Origin: Thermofilum sp. NZ13
Lineage (GTDB): Archaea; Thermoproteota; Thermoprotei; Thermofilales; Thermofilaceae
Direction of reading: 5' to 3'
Assembly: GCA_002855745.1 (NCBI GenBank)
Contig: NDWX01000004.1
Coordinates: 62,001-126,000 of the forward strand
Length of the DNA: 64,000 bases
The position numbers and the translations under genes were made by a program. This document shows, in pieces, positions 25,113 through 34,173 of this stretch. The notes under the pieces were generated by a model that had not been told where the DNA came from, searched no databases, and worked only from the letters and a program-made list of their open reading frames with translations. Each line of letters opens with the position of its first letter. The stretch's first letter is position 1.

Positions 25113-26728
25113 GCCTAGTTTCAGTGAGGTCGTTAAGCGTATCGGTAGGCTATAGAAACTTCCCCGTACTGAAAGACATTTCTTTCTCGCTCGAAAAGGG
25201 CGAGGCCCTGCTAGTTGTCGGACCAACTGGCGCGGGGAAATCAACCCTCCTATTAACCCTAAGCGGTGTTATACCAGAGCTCGTTCACGGTAAAGTTGAA
25301 GGAGAAGTAAGGGTAGCCGACCACAACCCTACGGAAGAGGGGTTAAAGGGTTTAGCAGGAGACGTTGGCATCGTATTCCAGGACCCGGAAGCCCAGGTCG
25401 TTATGGAAACCGTTTTCGACGAAGTCGCATTCCCCCTGGAGAACCTTCGCTATAACAGGGATGAGATAACTAGGCGGGTAGAAGATGCCCTGCTCAAAGC
25501 GGGCCTCACAAAGTACTCATCCGAGGAGACAGACCAGCTGTCAACCGGCCTGAAGCAGAGGCTCGCTCTGGCCAGCGCCTTATCCTACGAGCCGAAAGTC
25601 CTTCTTCTGGACGAGCCCACGTCGCACATCGACCCGGCTTCTTCGAAGAGGATATACGCGGTGCTAAAGTCGTACAAGGAGAGAGGCGGGTCGCTCATCG
25701 TGGTGGAGCACAGGCTAGAGTACGCTGAGGGCATTATTGACAAAATTCTCTTCATCGACGCCGGGAAAGGCGTGCTTTGCAGAAGTTTCGAGGAGCTCGT
25801 AGCCAAGGTCGGCCTAGAAGGCCTCACCGAGGCGGGGGTATGGCTCCCCACAACCCTGCTTGGGCGATTTTCCATGAACGCTCCCACGGTTCCAACCGAT
25901 CGGCTAACTCCAGGAGCAAACACCGTTGTGAAGACCGTGAACCTAAGTGTCAGAGCCAACGGGAAGCGCATACTAAACAACATTTCACTCGAAGTGCGGG
26001 AAGGCGAGATAGTGGCTATTATAGGCCCCAACGGAAGCGGGAAGACCACCCTTTTAAAAACCTTAGCTGGCTTCACTAGGAGGTATACCGGAGAGGTTAG
26101 CGTTCTCGGCGGCCCCCCAGACTACAGTAAGGCCGCCTACACCACGCAGGTACCAGAGCTGCAATTCACTGAGCGCACAGTCGCTGAAGAGGTGGCGTCC
26201 TCTCTGCTTGTTAGGGGCTTTTCGAAGCAGGAAGCTTTGAAGGTTGCCAGGCGGGAGCTTGAAGCGCGGGGGCTCGCCCACCTGTCCGACAGGCTACTCT
26301 ATGAGATAAGCCAAGGTGAGAAAAGGCTTATCTCGCTCCTGGAGACAGAGCTTCTCGACAGGAATCTCTACCTCCTCGACGAGCCGACCTTCGGCCTAGA
26401 TTTCAAAAACACTCTAAGCGTTTTAAGTTGGGTGAGACGGCTCGCCTCAAAGGGTAAAACTGTGCTGTTTGTCACACACGACTCGTGGGTTCTCCCCTTA
26501 CTACCTCTTACAGCGGTTGTTGGCTTGTCAGAGGGAACCGTGGTATTCAGAGGAACACTCCAAGAGCTTCTTGTCCGAAAGAACGTGTGGGACCGGCTAG
26601 CTTTCCTGCCGCCTGCGGAGTTGGCTGAAGAGTCGAGCGTAAGTGGAGCTGCTAGGGCCATAGAGAATTACAGGAATAAGGTGGTAGGCGTATATGAGTT
26701 CTCTAAGAGAGCTCAACCCCACAGTTAA
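25109..26728 (+). CDS. ykoD: YkoD-like duplicated ECF ATPase
   Basis: 539 residues with two ABC ATPase domains in tandem. Domain 1: Walker A GPTGAGKST (about 38-46), signature QLSTGLKQR, Walker B VLLLDEPTS. Domain 2: Walker A GPNGSGKTT (about 310-318), degenerate signature ISQGEKR, Walker B LYLLDEPTF. Powers the ECF transporter with YkoE and YkoC. TTG start inside the ykoE end; its 3' end overlaps ykoC by 35 bases. The window has two further ECF S components that lack their own ATPases. Confidence 0.9.
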   Translation: MSLVSVRSLSVSVGYRNFPVLKDISFSLEKGEALLVVGPTGAGKSTLLLTLSGVIPELVHGKVEGEVRVADHNPTEEGLKGLAGDVGIVFQDPEAQVVMETVFDEVAFPLENLRYNRDEITRRVEDALLKAGLTKYSSEETDQLSTGLKQRLALASALSYEPKVLLLDEPTSHIDPASSKRIYAVLKSYKERGGSLIVVEHRLEYAEGIIDKILFIDAGKGVLCRSFEELVAKVGLEGLTEAGVWLPTTLLGRFSMNAPTVPTDRLTPGANTVVKTVNLSVRANGKRILNNISLEVREGEIVAIIGPNGSGKTTLLKTLAGFTRRYTGEVSVLGGPPDYSKAAYTTQVPELQFTERTVAEEVASSLLVRGFSKQEALKVARRELEARGLAHLSDRLLYEISQGEKRLISLLETELLDRNLYLLDEPTFGLDFKNTLSVLSWVRRLASKGKTVLFVTHDSWVLPLLPLTAVVGLSEGTVVFRGTLQELLVRKNVWDRLAFLPPAELAEESSVSGAARAIENYRNKVVGVYEFSKRAQPHS

Positions 26729-27422
26729 GCTCATCTCGGTAACGTTGGCGATATTCCACGTAGCTCTCCTGCAAAATGCTTACGTTACACTATCTCATGT
26801 AGCCTTCTCTCTCCTCCTCGTCTTCGCGTCAAGGCCGCGGATTAACAGAGCAGTAGTCTTCGGCATTGCATCTACGATTGTAGGGTACACGTGGGTTACC
26901 TACACGCTCTACGTGCTCAACTTGAAGCTAGACCCGCATACGGCTCTGGCCAAGACTCTGTTGCTCTCCTCTAGGATAGCCGTCATAGTGCTCTACTCGG
27001 TCTTCTTCGCGACGACCACGAAGCCCAGGGACCTAGCCACCTCGCTAACCATGCAGCTGAGGGTTCCCTACGAGTACGCGTTCATGACCTTCGTCACTCT
27101 CAGGATGTTTCCACTGATTAAACGCGACCTAGAGAACGTGCTCGCGTTCAGAAAGGTTAAAGGCTATGTAAGGCTCAGTAAACCCTGGACAGCCATCTTC
27201 TCAGTAGTAACTCCTCTGCTCTTCACCGTGGTTAGGCGAGCCGTACTGATGGGGATCTCCATGGAGGCGAGAGGCTTCGGAAAATTCCCAGAGAGGACCT
27301 TCGTAAGTGAGACGCGGGTAGCCCCTCGAGACGTGCTCTTCCTACTTCTTTTCCTCCTTCTCGTAGCGTGCACGACTATCCTCTCCTACAGCATCGGGGC
27401 CCCTATCGGGCTCTCACTTTAA
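26694..27422 (+). CDS. ykoC: YkoC-like ECF transmembrane (T) component
   Basis: 242 residues, CbiQ/EcfT family: about five membrane segments and the conserved coupling-helix motif GISMEARGFG near residue 190. It couples the YkoD ATPases to YkoE. ATG start within the ykoD end. Its own 3' end overlaps the convergent PH-domain gene by nine bases. Confidence 0.87.
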   Translation: MSSLRELNPTVKLISVTLAIFHVALLQNAYVTLSHVAFSLLLVFASRPRINRAVVFGIASTIVGYTWVTYTLYVLNLKLDPHTALAKTLLLSSRIAVIVLYSVFFATTTKPRDLATSLTMQLRVPYEYAFMTFVTLRMFPLIKRDLENVLAFRKVKGYVRLSKPWTAIFSVVTPLLFTVVRRAVLMGISMEARGFGKFPERTFVSETRVAPRDVLFLLLFLLLVACTTILSYSIGAPIGLSL

Positions 27423-28169
27423 GATAGCCTCTTTAGCCTTGCGGAAGTCTTTCACACCGTAAATGCAGTTCCAGGGCCTAGCCTCTACCTCTTTTATGTG
27501 CTTTCCACCACCCACCAGTACCCCCACGCTCTTCTTCTCGGCGATCACCGCACCGAGGCTGTACGTGCCACCCATCCCAAGCTGGCTCTGAGTAATCGGC
27601 ACAATGTGGGCAAAGCCAAACAGGTATCCGAGAAGCGGTCTAACCACCACGATATCGCTCACGGCGTCCTTCCTGACCACCCTCTCCCACTTTCTGAGAA
27701 AACCACCTCTAATAACAGCCGACCTTGCCGTGATTCTGTAGACGAAACTCCTCCTGTAGCTGTCCACTCCGAAAATCCCAGCAACAGACGCCAGACCCAG
27801 CACCAAAAGCCTAGTCGCGTACCCTACTTGCCCGGGGTAAAGGAACCTCAGTAGCTCCGCTAGCGCGTAGCTCGTGAGGTTGAAGATGAGAGGTTTGATG
27901 TCCACTCGAGCTAGCCAGTTAAGAACGCCGATCAGGGTCGCTATCAATGCCCCAGACGCGTAGAAGAAGCTGTAAGGCTCGCTTAGGCCTGTAGCCCAGT
28001 TTAGCACTGGAGCGAGGGGGGACAATGCTGACCTTGCACCCTCCGGCATTGAAACATAAAAGACGAAGGAGATAATCTGGCTCAGCAGAGGTAGGAAGTA
28101 GAGGATGTACAGTCCCAGGAATGACGCGGGATGCGGCTTACCGCTCCACAGAACCTCCTCGGATTCCAT
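27414..28169 (-). CDS. Membrane protein with bacterial PH-like domain
   Basis: 251 residues. Begins VLWSGKPHPASFLGLY, the usual opening of bPH2/YdbS-type proteins, with membrane segments at about 15-35, 50-85 and 100-125, then a PH-like domain (YRITARSAVIRGGFLRKWERVVRKDAVSDIVV). Function in this family is poorly known. It may be the last gene of the nucleoside operon, but a 26-base gap and a different theme make that uncertain. Confidence 0.7.
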   Translation of the reverse strand: MESEEVLWSGKPHPASFLGLYILYFLPLLSQIISFVFYVSMPEGARSALSPLAPVLNWATGLSEPYSFFYASGALIATLIGVLNWLARVDIKPLIFNLTSYALAELLRFLYPGQVGYATRLLVLGLASVAGIFGVDSYRRSFVYRITARSAVIRGGFLRKWERVVRKDAVSDIVVVRPLLGYLFGFAHIVPITQSQLGMGGTYSLGAVIAEKKSVGVLVGGGKHIKEVEARPWNCIYGVKDFRKAKEAILK

Positions 28170-28195
28170 GTAAACAAAAACAACATGTGAAGTTT

Positions 28196-28702
28196 TTAAA
28201 CCAACTGCGAGGTTTTTCTCACAAACTCATTTCTCTCCAATCGTTTGACGAGAATAGCGGCTAGAAGCACGGAGGCAAGCGTCTGTCCGAATATGTCCCT
28301 CCTGAGGGAGTCGAGAGCCGGGACAAAACCCTTTACGTACACGTTGACGACGAAGTACGTAAAGCTCATCACGAGGCCCGCCGTGATCATAACCACAACT
28401 TGAGTTCGGAGGCTCTTACCCTCCCCCATACCGGCTATAAAGCCCTGGAGCCCGTGAGCCATCAGCGTAACATACCACCTCGGGTACCCAACCACGATGT
28501 CAGCTATAGTCGGTCCAAGCAACCCCACCGCGAGGCCCACTTTGCTCCCAAACAGGAGCCCTGCCAGGTAGATTATAGTGTCTCCAACGTGCGTGTAGCC
28601 GCCCGTTGGGCTCGGGAGCCTTGGAAAATAAGTCAGTATTGCAGTTAAGGCAGAGAAGATGGCCACTATTGCAAGGAAGACGCTCCGCTTTTTCTGGCTC
28701 AC
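28196..28702 (-). CDS. ECF transporter substrate-binding (S) component
   Basis: 168 residues with about five membrane segments. LSALTAILTYFPRLPSPTGGYTHVGDTIIYLAGLLFG is a typical S-component start (two pieces: LTAILTYFPRLPSP and GGYTHVGDTIIYLAGLLFG). Substrate unknown; its place at the end of a nucleoside-salvage operon suggests a nucleoside or base (inference). No dedicated ATPase or T component is adjacent, so it would share a general module, perhaps YkoDC encoded 1 kb away. Confidence 0.8.
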   Translation of the reverse strand: MSQKKRSVFLAIVAIFSALTAILTYFPRLPSPTGGYTHVGDTIIYLAGLLFGSKVGLAVGLLGPTIADIVVGYPRWYVTLMAHGLQGFIAGMGEGKSLRTQVVVMITAGLVMSFTYFVVNVYVKGFVPALDSLRRDIFGQTLASVLLAAILVKRLERNEFVRKTSQLV

Positions 28703-28727
28703 AAGAAGGTTACTCTCTGAGTGAGGC

Positions 28728-29162
28728 TTAAACTTTACCCTTTAGGAGCTGTTGCACCTTGGAAAGATACCTTGCGACTTTAACGGCCTGGCCGCTAACC
28801 TCCACAACTTCGCCCCCCTCTATCACAAAGTGCTTGACCGTTGTACTCCTGCCCGTGACCCTTAAAGCCTCCTCTACCGCGTGGTGCAGGCCCACGCAGT
28901 GGGGGGAACCGTCCACGGTTAGCACGGAAACCTCCTCCAGCTCCATCCTGGCGAACATGGAGGCAAGCTTAAGCGCAACCACGTTGAAGTGCTCCGCCTC
29001 CAGGCAGACAGCCAGTGGAACTCTACCGGCTCTAAACTTCTCGAAGATTTCGGGGTACTCGTCTCTAACGCAGGACCCGTACACTAGGACTCTCCGCACA
29101 TCCCGTAGGAGCCTGGAAGCAACATTGGTTTCGGTGAGCCTTCTGTAGGCGAACTCGCTCAA
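28728..29162 (-). CDS. Unknown protein in nucleoside operon
   Basis: 144 residues, alpha/beta: VRRVLVYGSCVRDEYPEI, VPLAVCLEAEHFNVVALKLA, VSVLTVDGSPHCVGLHHAVEE, then a short C-terminal beta pair (FVIEGGEVVEVS). Three cysteines and several histidines could bind a metal or cluster, but no known motif fits. It starts four bases after the nucleoside phosphorylase stop, so it is surely cotranscribed and probably linked to nucleoside or base handling. Confidence 0.6.
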   Translation of the reverse strand: MSEFAYRRLTETNVASRLLRDVRRVLVYGSCVRDEYPEIFEKFRAGRVPLAVCLEAEHFNVVALKLASMFARMELEEVSVLTVDGSPHCVGLHHAVEEALRVTGRSTTVKHFVIEGGEVVEVSGQAVKVARYLSKVQQLLKGKV

Positions 29163-29166
29163 GGCT

Positions 29167-29877
29167 TCACACCTTTATGCTTGTGAGGCTGTCGAACACG
29201 AGCTCCCCGCCCAGCTTGATCTTCTCCAGAAGCTCCTCCTCGGAAACCATCCTCTTTTCGGGCTCGAGGAGGTGACCGTTCACCAGCAGAAGAGCCGCGG
29301 CCTTGACCCTCCTGAGCATCGCTAGGGAGAAAAGCGTTGCACACTCCATCTCGACAGTTAAAGCACCAACGCCAGCCCACTTTTCCGCGACACTCTTGTC
29401 CTCCGCGTAGAAAGCGTCGCTACTGACGACAGGGCCCGCGTGCACTCTCAACCCCCTCTGGAGCCCCTTAGTGTAAAGCGTCCAAGCCAAGACAAGGTCT
29501 GGAGCAGCCGAGACCGTTAAGTCACCGAAGTACTGTCTAAAGAGCCCCCCGTGAATGTAGTGAGCGGCAGTGGGGACAACGAAGTCCCCGATACCAACTT
29601 CCTTGCTAATCCCCCCTGTAGTCCCGAGCCTGACAATCACCCTAGCTCCAGCCTGTATAAGCTCCTCGAATACTATCGCAGCGCCAGGGCCCCCCATACC
29701 GTGCGTGGCAACGGTTATGTCCAGACCCCTCCAAGTCCCGTTGTAGACAAGTAGCCCTCTGTTCTCGCTCACAAGCTCAGGTCTGATGAGCATGCTTGAG
29801 AGAAGCCTAGCCCTTCCCGGGTCGCCAACCACAACAACGCGGGGTGCCACGCGCATAGCTTTAATGTGAAAAGGCAT
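29167..29877 (-). CDS. Nucleoside phosphorylase (uridine phosphorylase-like)
   Basis: 236 residues of the PNP/UDP phosphorylase family: VVGDPGRARLL, HGMGGPGAAIVFEELIQ, RLGTTGG, and the active-site strand VEMECATLF. It splits nucleosides with phosphate into base and ribose-1-phosphate. The paralogue at 30689 differs in the substrate-site motif (VDMEAASLM), so the pair probably divides pyrimidine and purine substrates. Confidence 0.88.
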   Translation of the reverse strand: MPFHIKAMRVAPRVVVVGDPGRARLLSSMLIRPELVSENRGLLVYNGTWRGLDITVATHGMGGPGAAIVFEELIQAGARVIVRLGTTGGISKEVGIGDFVVPTAAHYIHGGLFRQYFGDLTVSAAPDLVLAWTLYTKGLQRGLRVHAGPVVSSDAFYAEDKSVAEKWAGVGALTVEMECATLFSLAMLRRVKAAALLLVNGHLLEPEKRMVSEEELLEKIKLGGELVFDSLTSIKV

Positions 29878-29908
29878 ACTTTTACTTCGTAAGACTTATT
29901 TTTTATTA

Positions 29909-30679
29909 TTATCGCTTCCTTACCGCGTAGAGAAAACTTTGGTTAGGGGCGCTTTCATCAACCACAATGTACGTCGTGTACTCAGCCCCCAGGGCTTCGC
30001 TAAGTTTCTTGGCGGTCGAAAAGCCCTCATGCACCTCGACGACTATTCTCTGGACGTCGTAGTGCTCAAGAGCGGCCTTCGACGCGGATAGGACGCGGTA
30101 CTCGACTCCCTCGACGTCGACTTTAAGGAGGTCGATCCTCTCAAACCCTGACAGCCGGAAAACATCATCGAGGGTGATCTTCGGAACCCATCGTTCGCCG
30201 ACGACGCTCGTGTACTCCTCAACGTACTCGCGGAGCAGGGAAGAGTTTACCATGCTTTCCCCCACGTAGAGTTTACCCAAACCTCTTTCACTGTCCACAG
30301 CCGAGCATATGACCCTAGCCCTACCGTTGAGCCCGTGCAGTGCGATATTCCAGTGAGTGTACACGCAGGAAAGCGGGTTGGCCTCCACAGCCACGGCCCT
30401 GGAACTCTTTGAGAGAAGCAACGACCTAACTGTGAAGAAGCCGAGGTAAGCGCCTAGATCCACAATTCGCGACGCTGTTTCAGGCGAGAACTCCGCAAGC
30501 CTCTCATAATCCCTGTAGACGAATATGTGCTCCAAGCTACGTCTAGCCTCTCTGACCTCGCCCACCGGGACTGCGAACGCGTACGGTGGCAGCAGAACTA
30601 CGGTGCTACGAGCTCCGAGCAGCTTCGGTATGGTTGAGATCCGCTCGAGAAAGCCTAGGGAATAAGACAGGGCCTCCAT
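29909..30679 (-). CDS. FkbM-family SAM methyltransferase
   Basis: 256 residues. SAM motif VDLGAYLGFFTVRS (about residues 75-88), AVEANP acidic loop, and the FkbM signature DLLKVDVEGVEYRVL with VVEVHEG. FkbM enzymes O-methylate sugars, sphingolipid-like molecules or other hydroxyls. Its position between two nucleoside phosphorylases, nine bases after the upstream gene, is unusual and raises the idea of a methylated nucleoside or sugar substrate (inference). Confidence 0.8.
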   Translation of the reverse strand: MEALSYSLGFLERISTIPKLLGARSTVVLLPPYAFAVPVGEVREARRSLEHIFVYRDYERLAEFSPETASRIVDLGAYLGFFTVRSLLLSKSSRAVAVEANPLSCVYTHWNIALHGLNGRARVICSAVDSERGLGKLYVGESMVNSSLLREYVEEYTSVVGERWVPKITLDDVFRLSGFERIDLLKVDVEGVEYRVLSASKAALEHYDVQRIVVEVHEGFSTAKKLSEALGAEYTTYIVVDESAPNQSFLYAVRKR

Positions 30680-30688
30680 TGAACCTGC

Positions 30689-31408
30689 CTACAGCCTGAC
30701 AGAGACCGCGGCGTCGAGAACTGCGCGAGAGGCCCTGTCGACAGCGTCGCGGAGCTCCTCCGCTGTAGCCATCTTCTGATACGCCTCTCCTAAGACATCG
30801 CTGATGACGAATGCCGCTCCTGCTTTCACCCCCCGGATCCTCGACAAAACCATTAGCGAGGCGGCCTCCATGTCCACGGCTATCATACCCCGCTTCACCC
30901 ACTCATTGAGGAAGTCCACACCGGCGTAAAAGTTGTCGCTGCTGATCACTGGTCCCAGGAAGTAGCGCAAGCCATACTCCTCAGCTTTCTCCACCAGTCT
31001 ACGCAGAACCTCGTAGTCAGGCACAGCGGCCATGCAGTCCCCCCGGGTGTATGTGCTAAGCGTGCCGCCCGGAATGTAAGAAGCCCCGGTAGCGATCACG
31101 AAATCGCCGACGCGCATGTCCTTCAGGAACCCCCCACATGTCCCAAACCTGATAATGAGCCTTGCACCGAGCATTATGAGCTCCTCAAACACGATGGAAG
31201 CTGAAGGGGCGCCGATGCCGTGCGTCGCGACGGTCACGTCAACGCCTTTCCACCTGCCAGTGTAGACAAGGAACCCTCTGTTCTCGTTTACCAGCCTCGC
31301 CCCCTCTAAAAGGCTTGAGAGTTGCCTTACGCGTGCAGGGTCCCCTGAAGCTATTACTCGAGGAGCGATGTCTTCGGGTCGAGCTAGTATGTGTAAAGGC
31401 TTAGCCAT
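30689..31408 (-). CDS. Nucleoside phosphorylase (purine/uridine type)
   Basis: 239 residues, PNP/UDP family: ASGDPARVRQLSSLL, HGIGAPSASIVFEELIM, RFGTCGG, VDMEAASLM. The strong likeness to the enzyme at 29167 shows duplication within the operon. The deaminase upstream would yield inosine-type nucleosides, which this enzyme could cleave. ATG start 21 bases after the amidohydrolase stop. Confidence 0.88.
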   Translation of the reverse strand: MAKPLHILARPEDIAPRVIASGDPARVRQLSSLLEGARLVNENRGFLVYTGRWKGVDVTVATHGIGAPSASIVFEELIMLGARLIIRFGTCGGFLKDMRVGDFVIATGASYIPGGTLSTYTRGDCMAAVPDYEVLRRLVEKAEEYGLRYFLGPVISSDNFYAGVDFLNEWVKRGMIAVDMEAASLMVLSRIRGVKAGAAFVISDVLGEAYQKMATAEELRDAVDRASRAVLDAAVSVRL

Positions 31409-31429
31409 TGCTACAACCGCGCGTTGCTC

Positions 31430-32773
31430 CTATATTTCCTTTACTCTTATCCTCTTTTCAAGATCGGGGTTCTCGTCTAGGGCCCTCCTGAGGACGCTTG
31501 TCGCCGCCGCCTCAGCCTGGTGGATGACTCTCTCCTCGTCGAGGCTCACGTGCCTCCCACCACGCACAGCAACCTTGCCCTTCACGATGACGTTGTCAAC
31601 GTCCCCTGCTGTGGCCGAGTACACGACGAGGGAGTAGGGGTTGAACAGCGGCCTAAGGTGGGGTTTTTTGGCATCAATCAAGACAATGTCTGCTTCGAAG
31701 CCCCTCTTAATGATCCCAGTTCTCAGCCCAAGGGACCTGGCAGCACCCCTCGTAGCCATCTCGAGGACGTCGTAGGCGCTCCACAGGTTGGGTTTTTCCA
31801 ACATCATCCTCTGGCCGTAGATGAGCACCCGCATCTCCTCAAAGAAGTCTATGTTGTCGTTGTAGCACGGGGCGTCCGTACCAATCGCCACGCTACCACC
31901 AAGTTGCCAGTAGTCGTAGGCGTGGAAGCGGACACCGGATAGAAGGTATGTGGAGGGGCACTGCACAATAGCGCTGCCGCTGTGCGCCAGGAGAGCCCTC
32001 TCCTGCGGGTCAGCGTAGTTCGCGTGAGCAACGATAGTTTTAGCACCTAGCAACCCCAGCCTCAGAGCGTACCTCACGGGCGTATCCCCCGTCCTCTCGC
32101 GAACAACTTTGAGCTCTCTCTCAGTCTGCGCTAAGTGCATGTGGATGAACAGCCCATCTTCCCGCGCTTTCTCAGCCATGAACACGAGGTTCTCCCGGTT
32201 CACAGTATCAGTAGCATGGGGGGCGAGAGCGGGCGTCACGAGGCTGTGGCCGCGCCACCTCTTAACGAAGTCAAGAGCCTTTGCAAGCTCGACAGGTCCG
32301 CTGAAGGGGCCGTCAACGTCCATGTACGTGTGGCCCAGCAGGCCGCGGACACCCACCTCCACGACTGCGCGGGCTATTTCATCCATGAAGAAGTAGTGAT
32401 CAGCCAGGAGCGTGACTCCACTCTTCACAGCTTCAAGCGCGCCAAGAAGGCCAAGCTTGTAGGCTGTCGAGCCATCTAAGCTCTTCTCGAGAGGCCAGAA
32501 AACGCTGTAAATAACGTCGCTAGCATCCGACGCAAGTCCCCTAAAACCCGCCATCGCGACGTGCGTATGCATGTCGATGAGGCCCGGCAGAGCGATTTTT
32601 TCTCGACCGTCTATCACCTCGTCGGGCTGCCCGTATGCCGACACTATGCTGGAGTAGTCGCCAATAGCCTCTATTACACCATCCTTAATAAGCAACGACT
32701 GCCTTCTTAGGATGCTACCGTACCCATCCATCGTGATTACGAGCTCTGGGTTCTTAATTATTATCGAGCTCAC
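31430..32773 (-). CDS. Amidohydrolase: MTA/SAH (adenosine-type) deaminase
   Basis: 447 residues, COG0402 family. Metal ligands visible: HTH in LIDMHTHVAM, a later HMHLAQTE with HAN (IVAHANYAD), and D in GTDAPCYN. Related enzymes deaminate 5'-methylthioadenosine, S-adenosylhomocysteine or adenosine. As first gene of the nucleoside operon it would feed the phosphorylases with inosine-type products. GTG start 26 bases from a CATAATAG element (32795-32802, minus strand), thus leaderless. Confidence 0.85.
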   Translation of the reverse strand: MSSIIIKNPELVITMDGYGSILRRQSLLIKDGVIEAIGDYSSIVSAYGQPDEVIDGREKIALPGLIDMHTHVAMAGFRGLASDASDVIYSVFWPLEKSLDGSTAYKLGLLGALEAVKSGVTLLADHYFFMDEIARAVVEVGVRGLLGHTYMDVDGPFSGPVELAKALDFVKRWRGHSLVTPALAPHATDTVNRENLVFMAEKAREDGLFIHMHLAQTERELKVVRERTGDTPVRYALRLGLLGAKTIVAHANYADPQERALLAHSGSAIVQCPSTYLLSGVRFHAYDYWQLGGSVAIGTDAPCYNDNIDFFEEMRVLIYGQRMMLEKPNLWSAYDVLEMATRGAARSLGLRTGIIKRGFEADIVLIDAKKPHLRPLFNPYSLVVYSATAGDVDNVIVKGKVAVRGGRHVSLDEERVIHQAEAAATSVLRRALDENPDLEKRIRVKEI

Positions 32774-32794
32774 GTGAGGTACTCTCCTACCCCT

Positions 32795-32802
32795 CTATTA
32801 TG
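32795..32802 (-). promoter_or_regulatory. Promoter of the nucleoside operon
   Basis: CATAATAG on the minus strand, centred 26 bases upstream of the GTG at 32773. Confidence 0.5.
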
Positions 32803-33227
32803 CTTTTACCAATTAGGGAGCAGTGAGATGGCGCTATACCAAGGTATTATCTCTGAATTATTATCATAAAGCATAGAATTATCCGGAAATAAAAACGTAA
32901 CTTATAAAATAACTTGCTCTAATTTCTACTTAAAAGTTACATTAAAATAGAATCAGCCCAACTCATTCTTCATGAAAAGTGGGATGCAGTCAATAAATGT
33001 AGAAATAATGGTGGAAGTTAGCAGAACAACATATGTACTACGAGGTTTGGGCAACGTTTCTCATAATCTATATTCCAAGATATGATTAACGTATTACGTA
33101 TTCCGTATTACAGAAATCACTGTATAAAATAGATAAGTTCGGGGAAATTTCCTGGTAAGTACTTATCTGGCTCAGCCTTAACTGGAGTAGAAAGAGATAA
33201 CTTTCAGTTCGCTCTTTCAGTTAGACA
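32803..33227. other. A/T-rich gene-free block with 7-bp repeats and palindromes
   Basis: About 425 bases without a credible ORF, clearly A/T-richer than the flanks. It holds three exact tandem 7-bp units CGTATTM at 33090, 33097 and 33104, the palindrome GGAAATTTCC (33143-33152) and the palindrome TAAGTACTTA (33156-33165). Possible roles: binding array for a regulator of the flanking divergent genes, or a DNA-unwinding element. No orc1/cdc6 gene is near, so an origin is not supported. Confidence 0.45.
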
Positions 33228-33986
33228 ATGCTGAAAATATACCTACATCCCCGTTGTAGCGATTCATGGCACGTCTACCAGCTATTGGAGCGAAATTCTC
33301 TCCTCAGCCTGGTGAAATTGACCAACACCGAAGAGCACCCTCTCCTCGCTTTATCTAAAGGGGTTTTCTCCGTTCCAGCCTTCGAGTTGAAAGACCAGGT
33401 CGTCCTCCAGGGATACTTCACCGAAGAAGACGTAGTTTTACTCGCTAAAGATGGTCACTTGCGTATAAGATCGACTAGCGAGGCGTTAGATAGGCTGATG
33501 AAAAGTATATTCTCATCATTCCTTGTTGCGGCGGCTGTGTACGTATCTGGAACCTTCAAGGTTCTACTGGACGCCCGAGACTACTTACTGTCAGCGAGCG
33601 GAGCGTTCTTTCTTCCGGAACAAGAAACATTCCTTCAAGCGGCCAGGGAGAAACTGACCCAGGCGTCGATCGACGACTCTAACAGAAGGAGCTTTCACAG
33701 AATAATCGCCGGAAACTACGTGCGTGACCTCTACTGGTTGACTGGCACACCTCCGAGGAGAGACACTATAGAGAAACTCGGTCTCAACTTCTTCTGCGAC
33801 TGGCTTCTCCTGCGCGCCTCTATAGGTAGAGTGTTCGTACCCCAATCCAGCCCCCAAGCCAGCTTAGACGTAAGGGTGCGTGAAGCGTGGGAGTACACTC
33901 TGGAGAAGGCGGACGCCATAGCCGGAAAGGTATTGGAGGAGCAGGCGAAAATACCTAGAGACTGGCTGAGAGCCCAAACCACTTAA
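33228..33986 (+). CDS. Unknown protein with thioredoxin/glutaredoxin-like N-terminus
   Basis: 252 residues. The first 80 residues resemble a thioredoxin fold (YLHPRCSDSWHVYQLLERN, then a cis-proline-like SVPAFEL), with a single active-site-like cysteine in CSDSW. The rest is helical (SSFLVAAAVYVSG, then FFLPEQETFLQAA and an FFCDWLLLRAS segment) and not recognised. ATG start. Monocistronic after the A/T-rich block. Function unknown; a redox role is an inference. Confidence 0.5.
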   Translation: MLKIYLHPRCSDSWHVYQLLERNSLLSLVKLTNTEEHPLLALSKGVFSVPAFELKDQVVLQGYFTEEDVVLLAKDGHLRIRSTSEALDRLMKSIFSSFLVAAAVYVSGTFKVLLDARDYLLSASGAFFLPEQETFLQAAREKLTQASIDDSNRRSFHRIIAGNYVRDLYWLTGTPPRRDTIEKLGLNFFCDWLLLRASIGRVFVPQSSPQASLDVRVREAWEYTLEKADAIAGKVLEEQAKIPRDWLRAQTT

Positions 33987-34077
33987 CACACGCACTTGAT
34001 CAAGCTTTTGCGCATTTTTCGTCAAGTTTTCCACGGGAGGCCTGTTATTTTAAGAGTTTGATGCAGTTTTGCGTTCA

Positions 34078-34121
34078 CAAAACAGCGTATTACCCTCGTA
34101 CTACGCCTTTGCGCTGTTTTG
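34078..34121. repeat. 10-bp inverted repeat between convergent genes
   Basis: CAAAACAGCG (34078-34087) and CGCTGTTTTG (34112-34121), 24-base spacer. It lies between the ends of the gene at 33228 and the minus-strand gene at 34174, where a bidirectional terminator hairpin would make sense. Confidence 0.45.
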
Positions 34122-34173
34122 CACATGGCGGGAAGAAACCGGAAGTTGGGGAAAATGCTTAGAAAAAGCCTGC

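Noticed and set aside
32803-33227. Chromosomal replication origin
   Set aside because: A/T-rich with short repeats, but no orc1/cdc6 gene nearby and no ORB-like element recognised.
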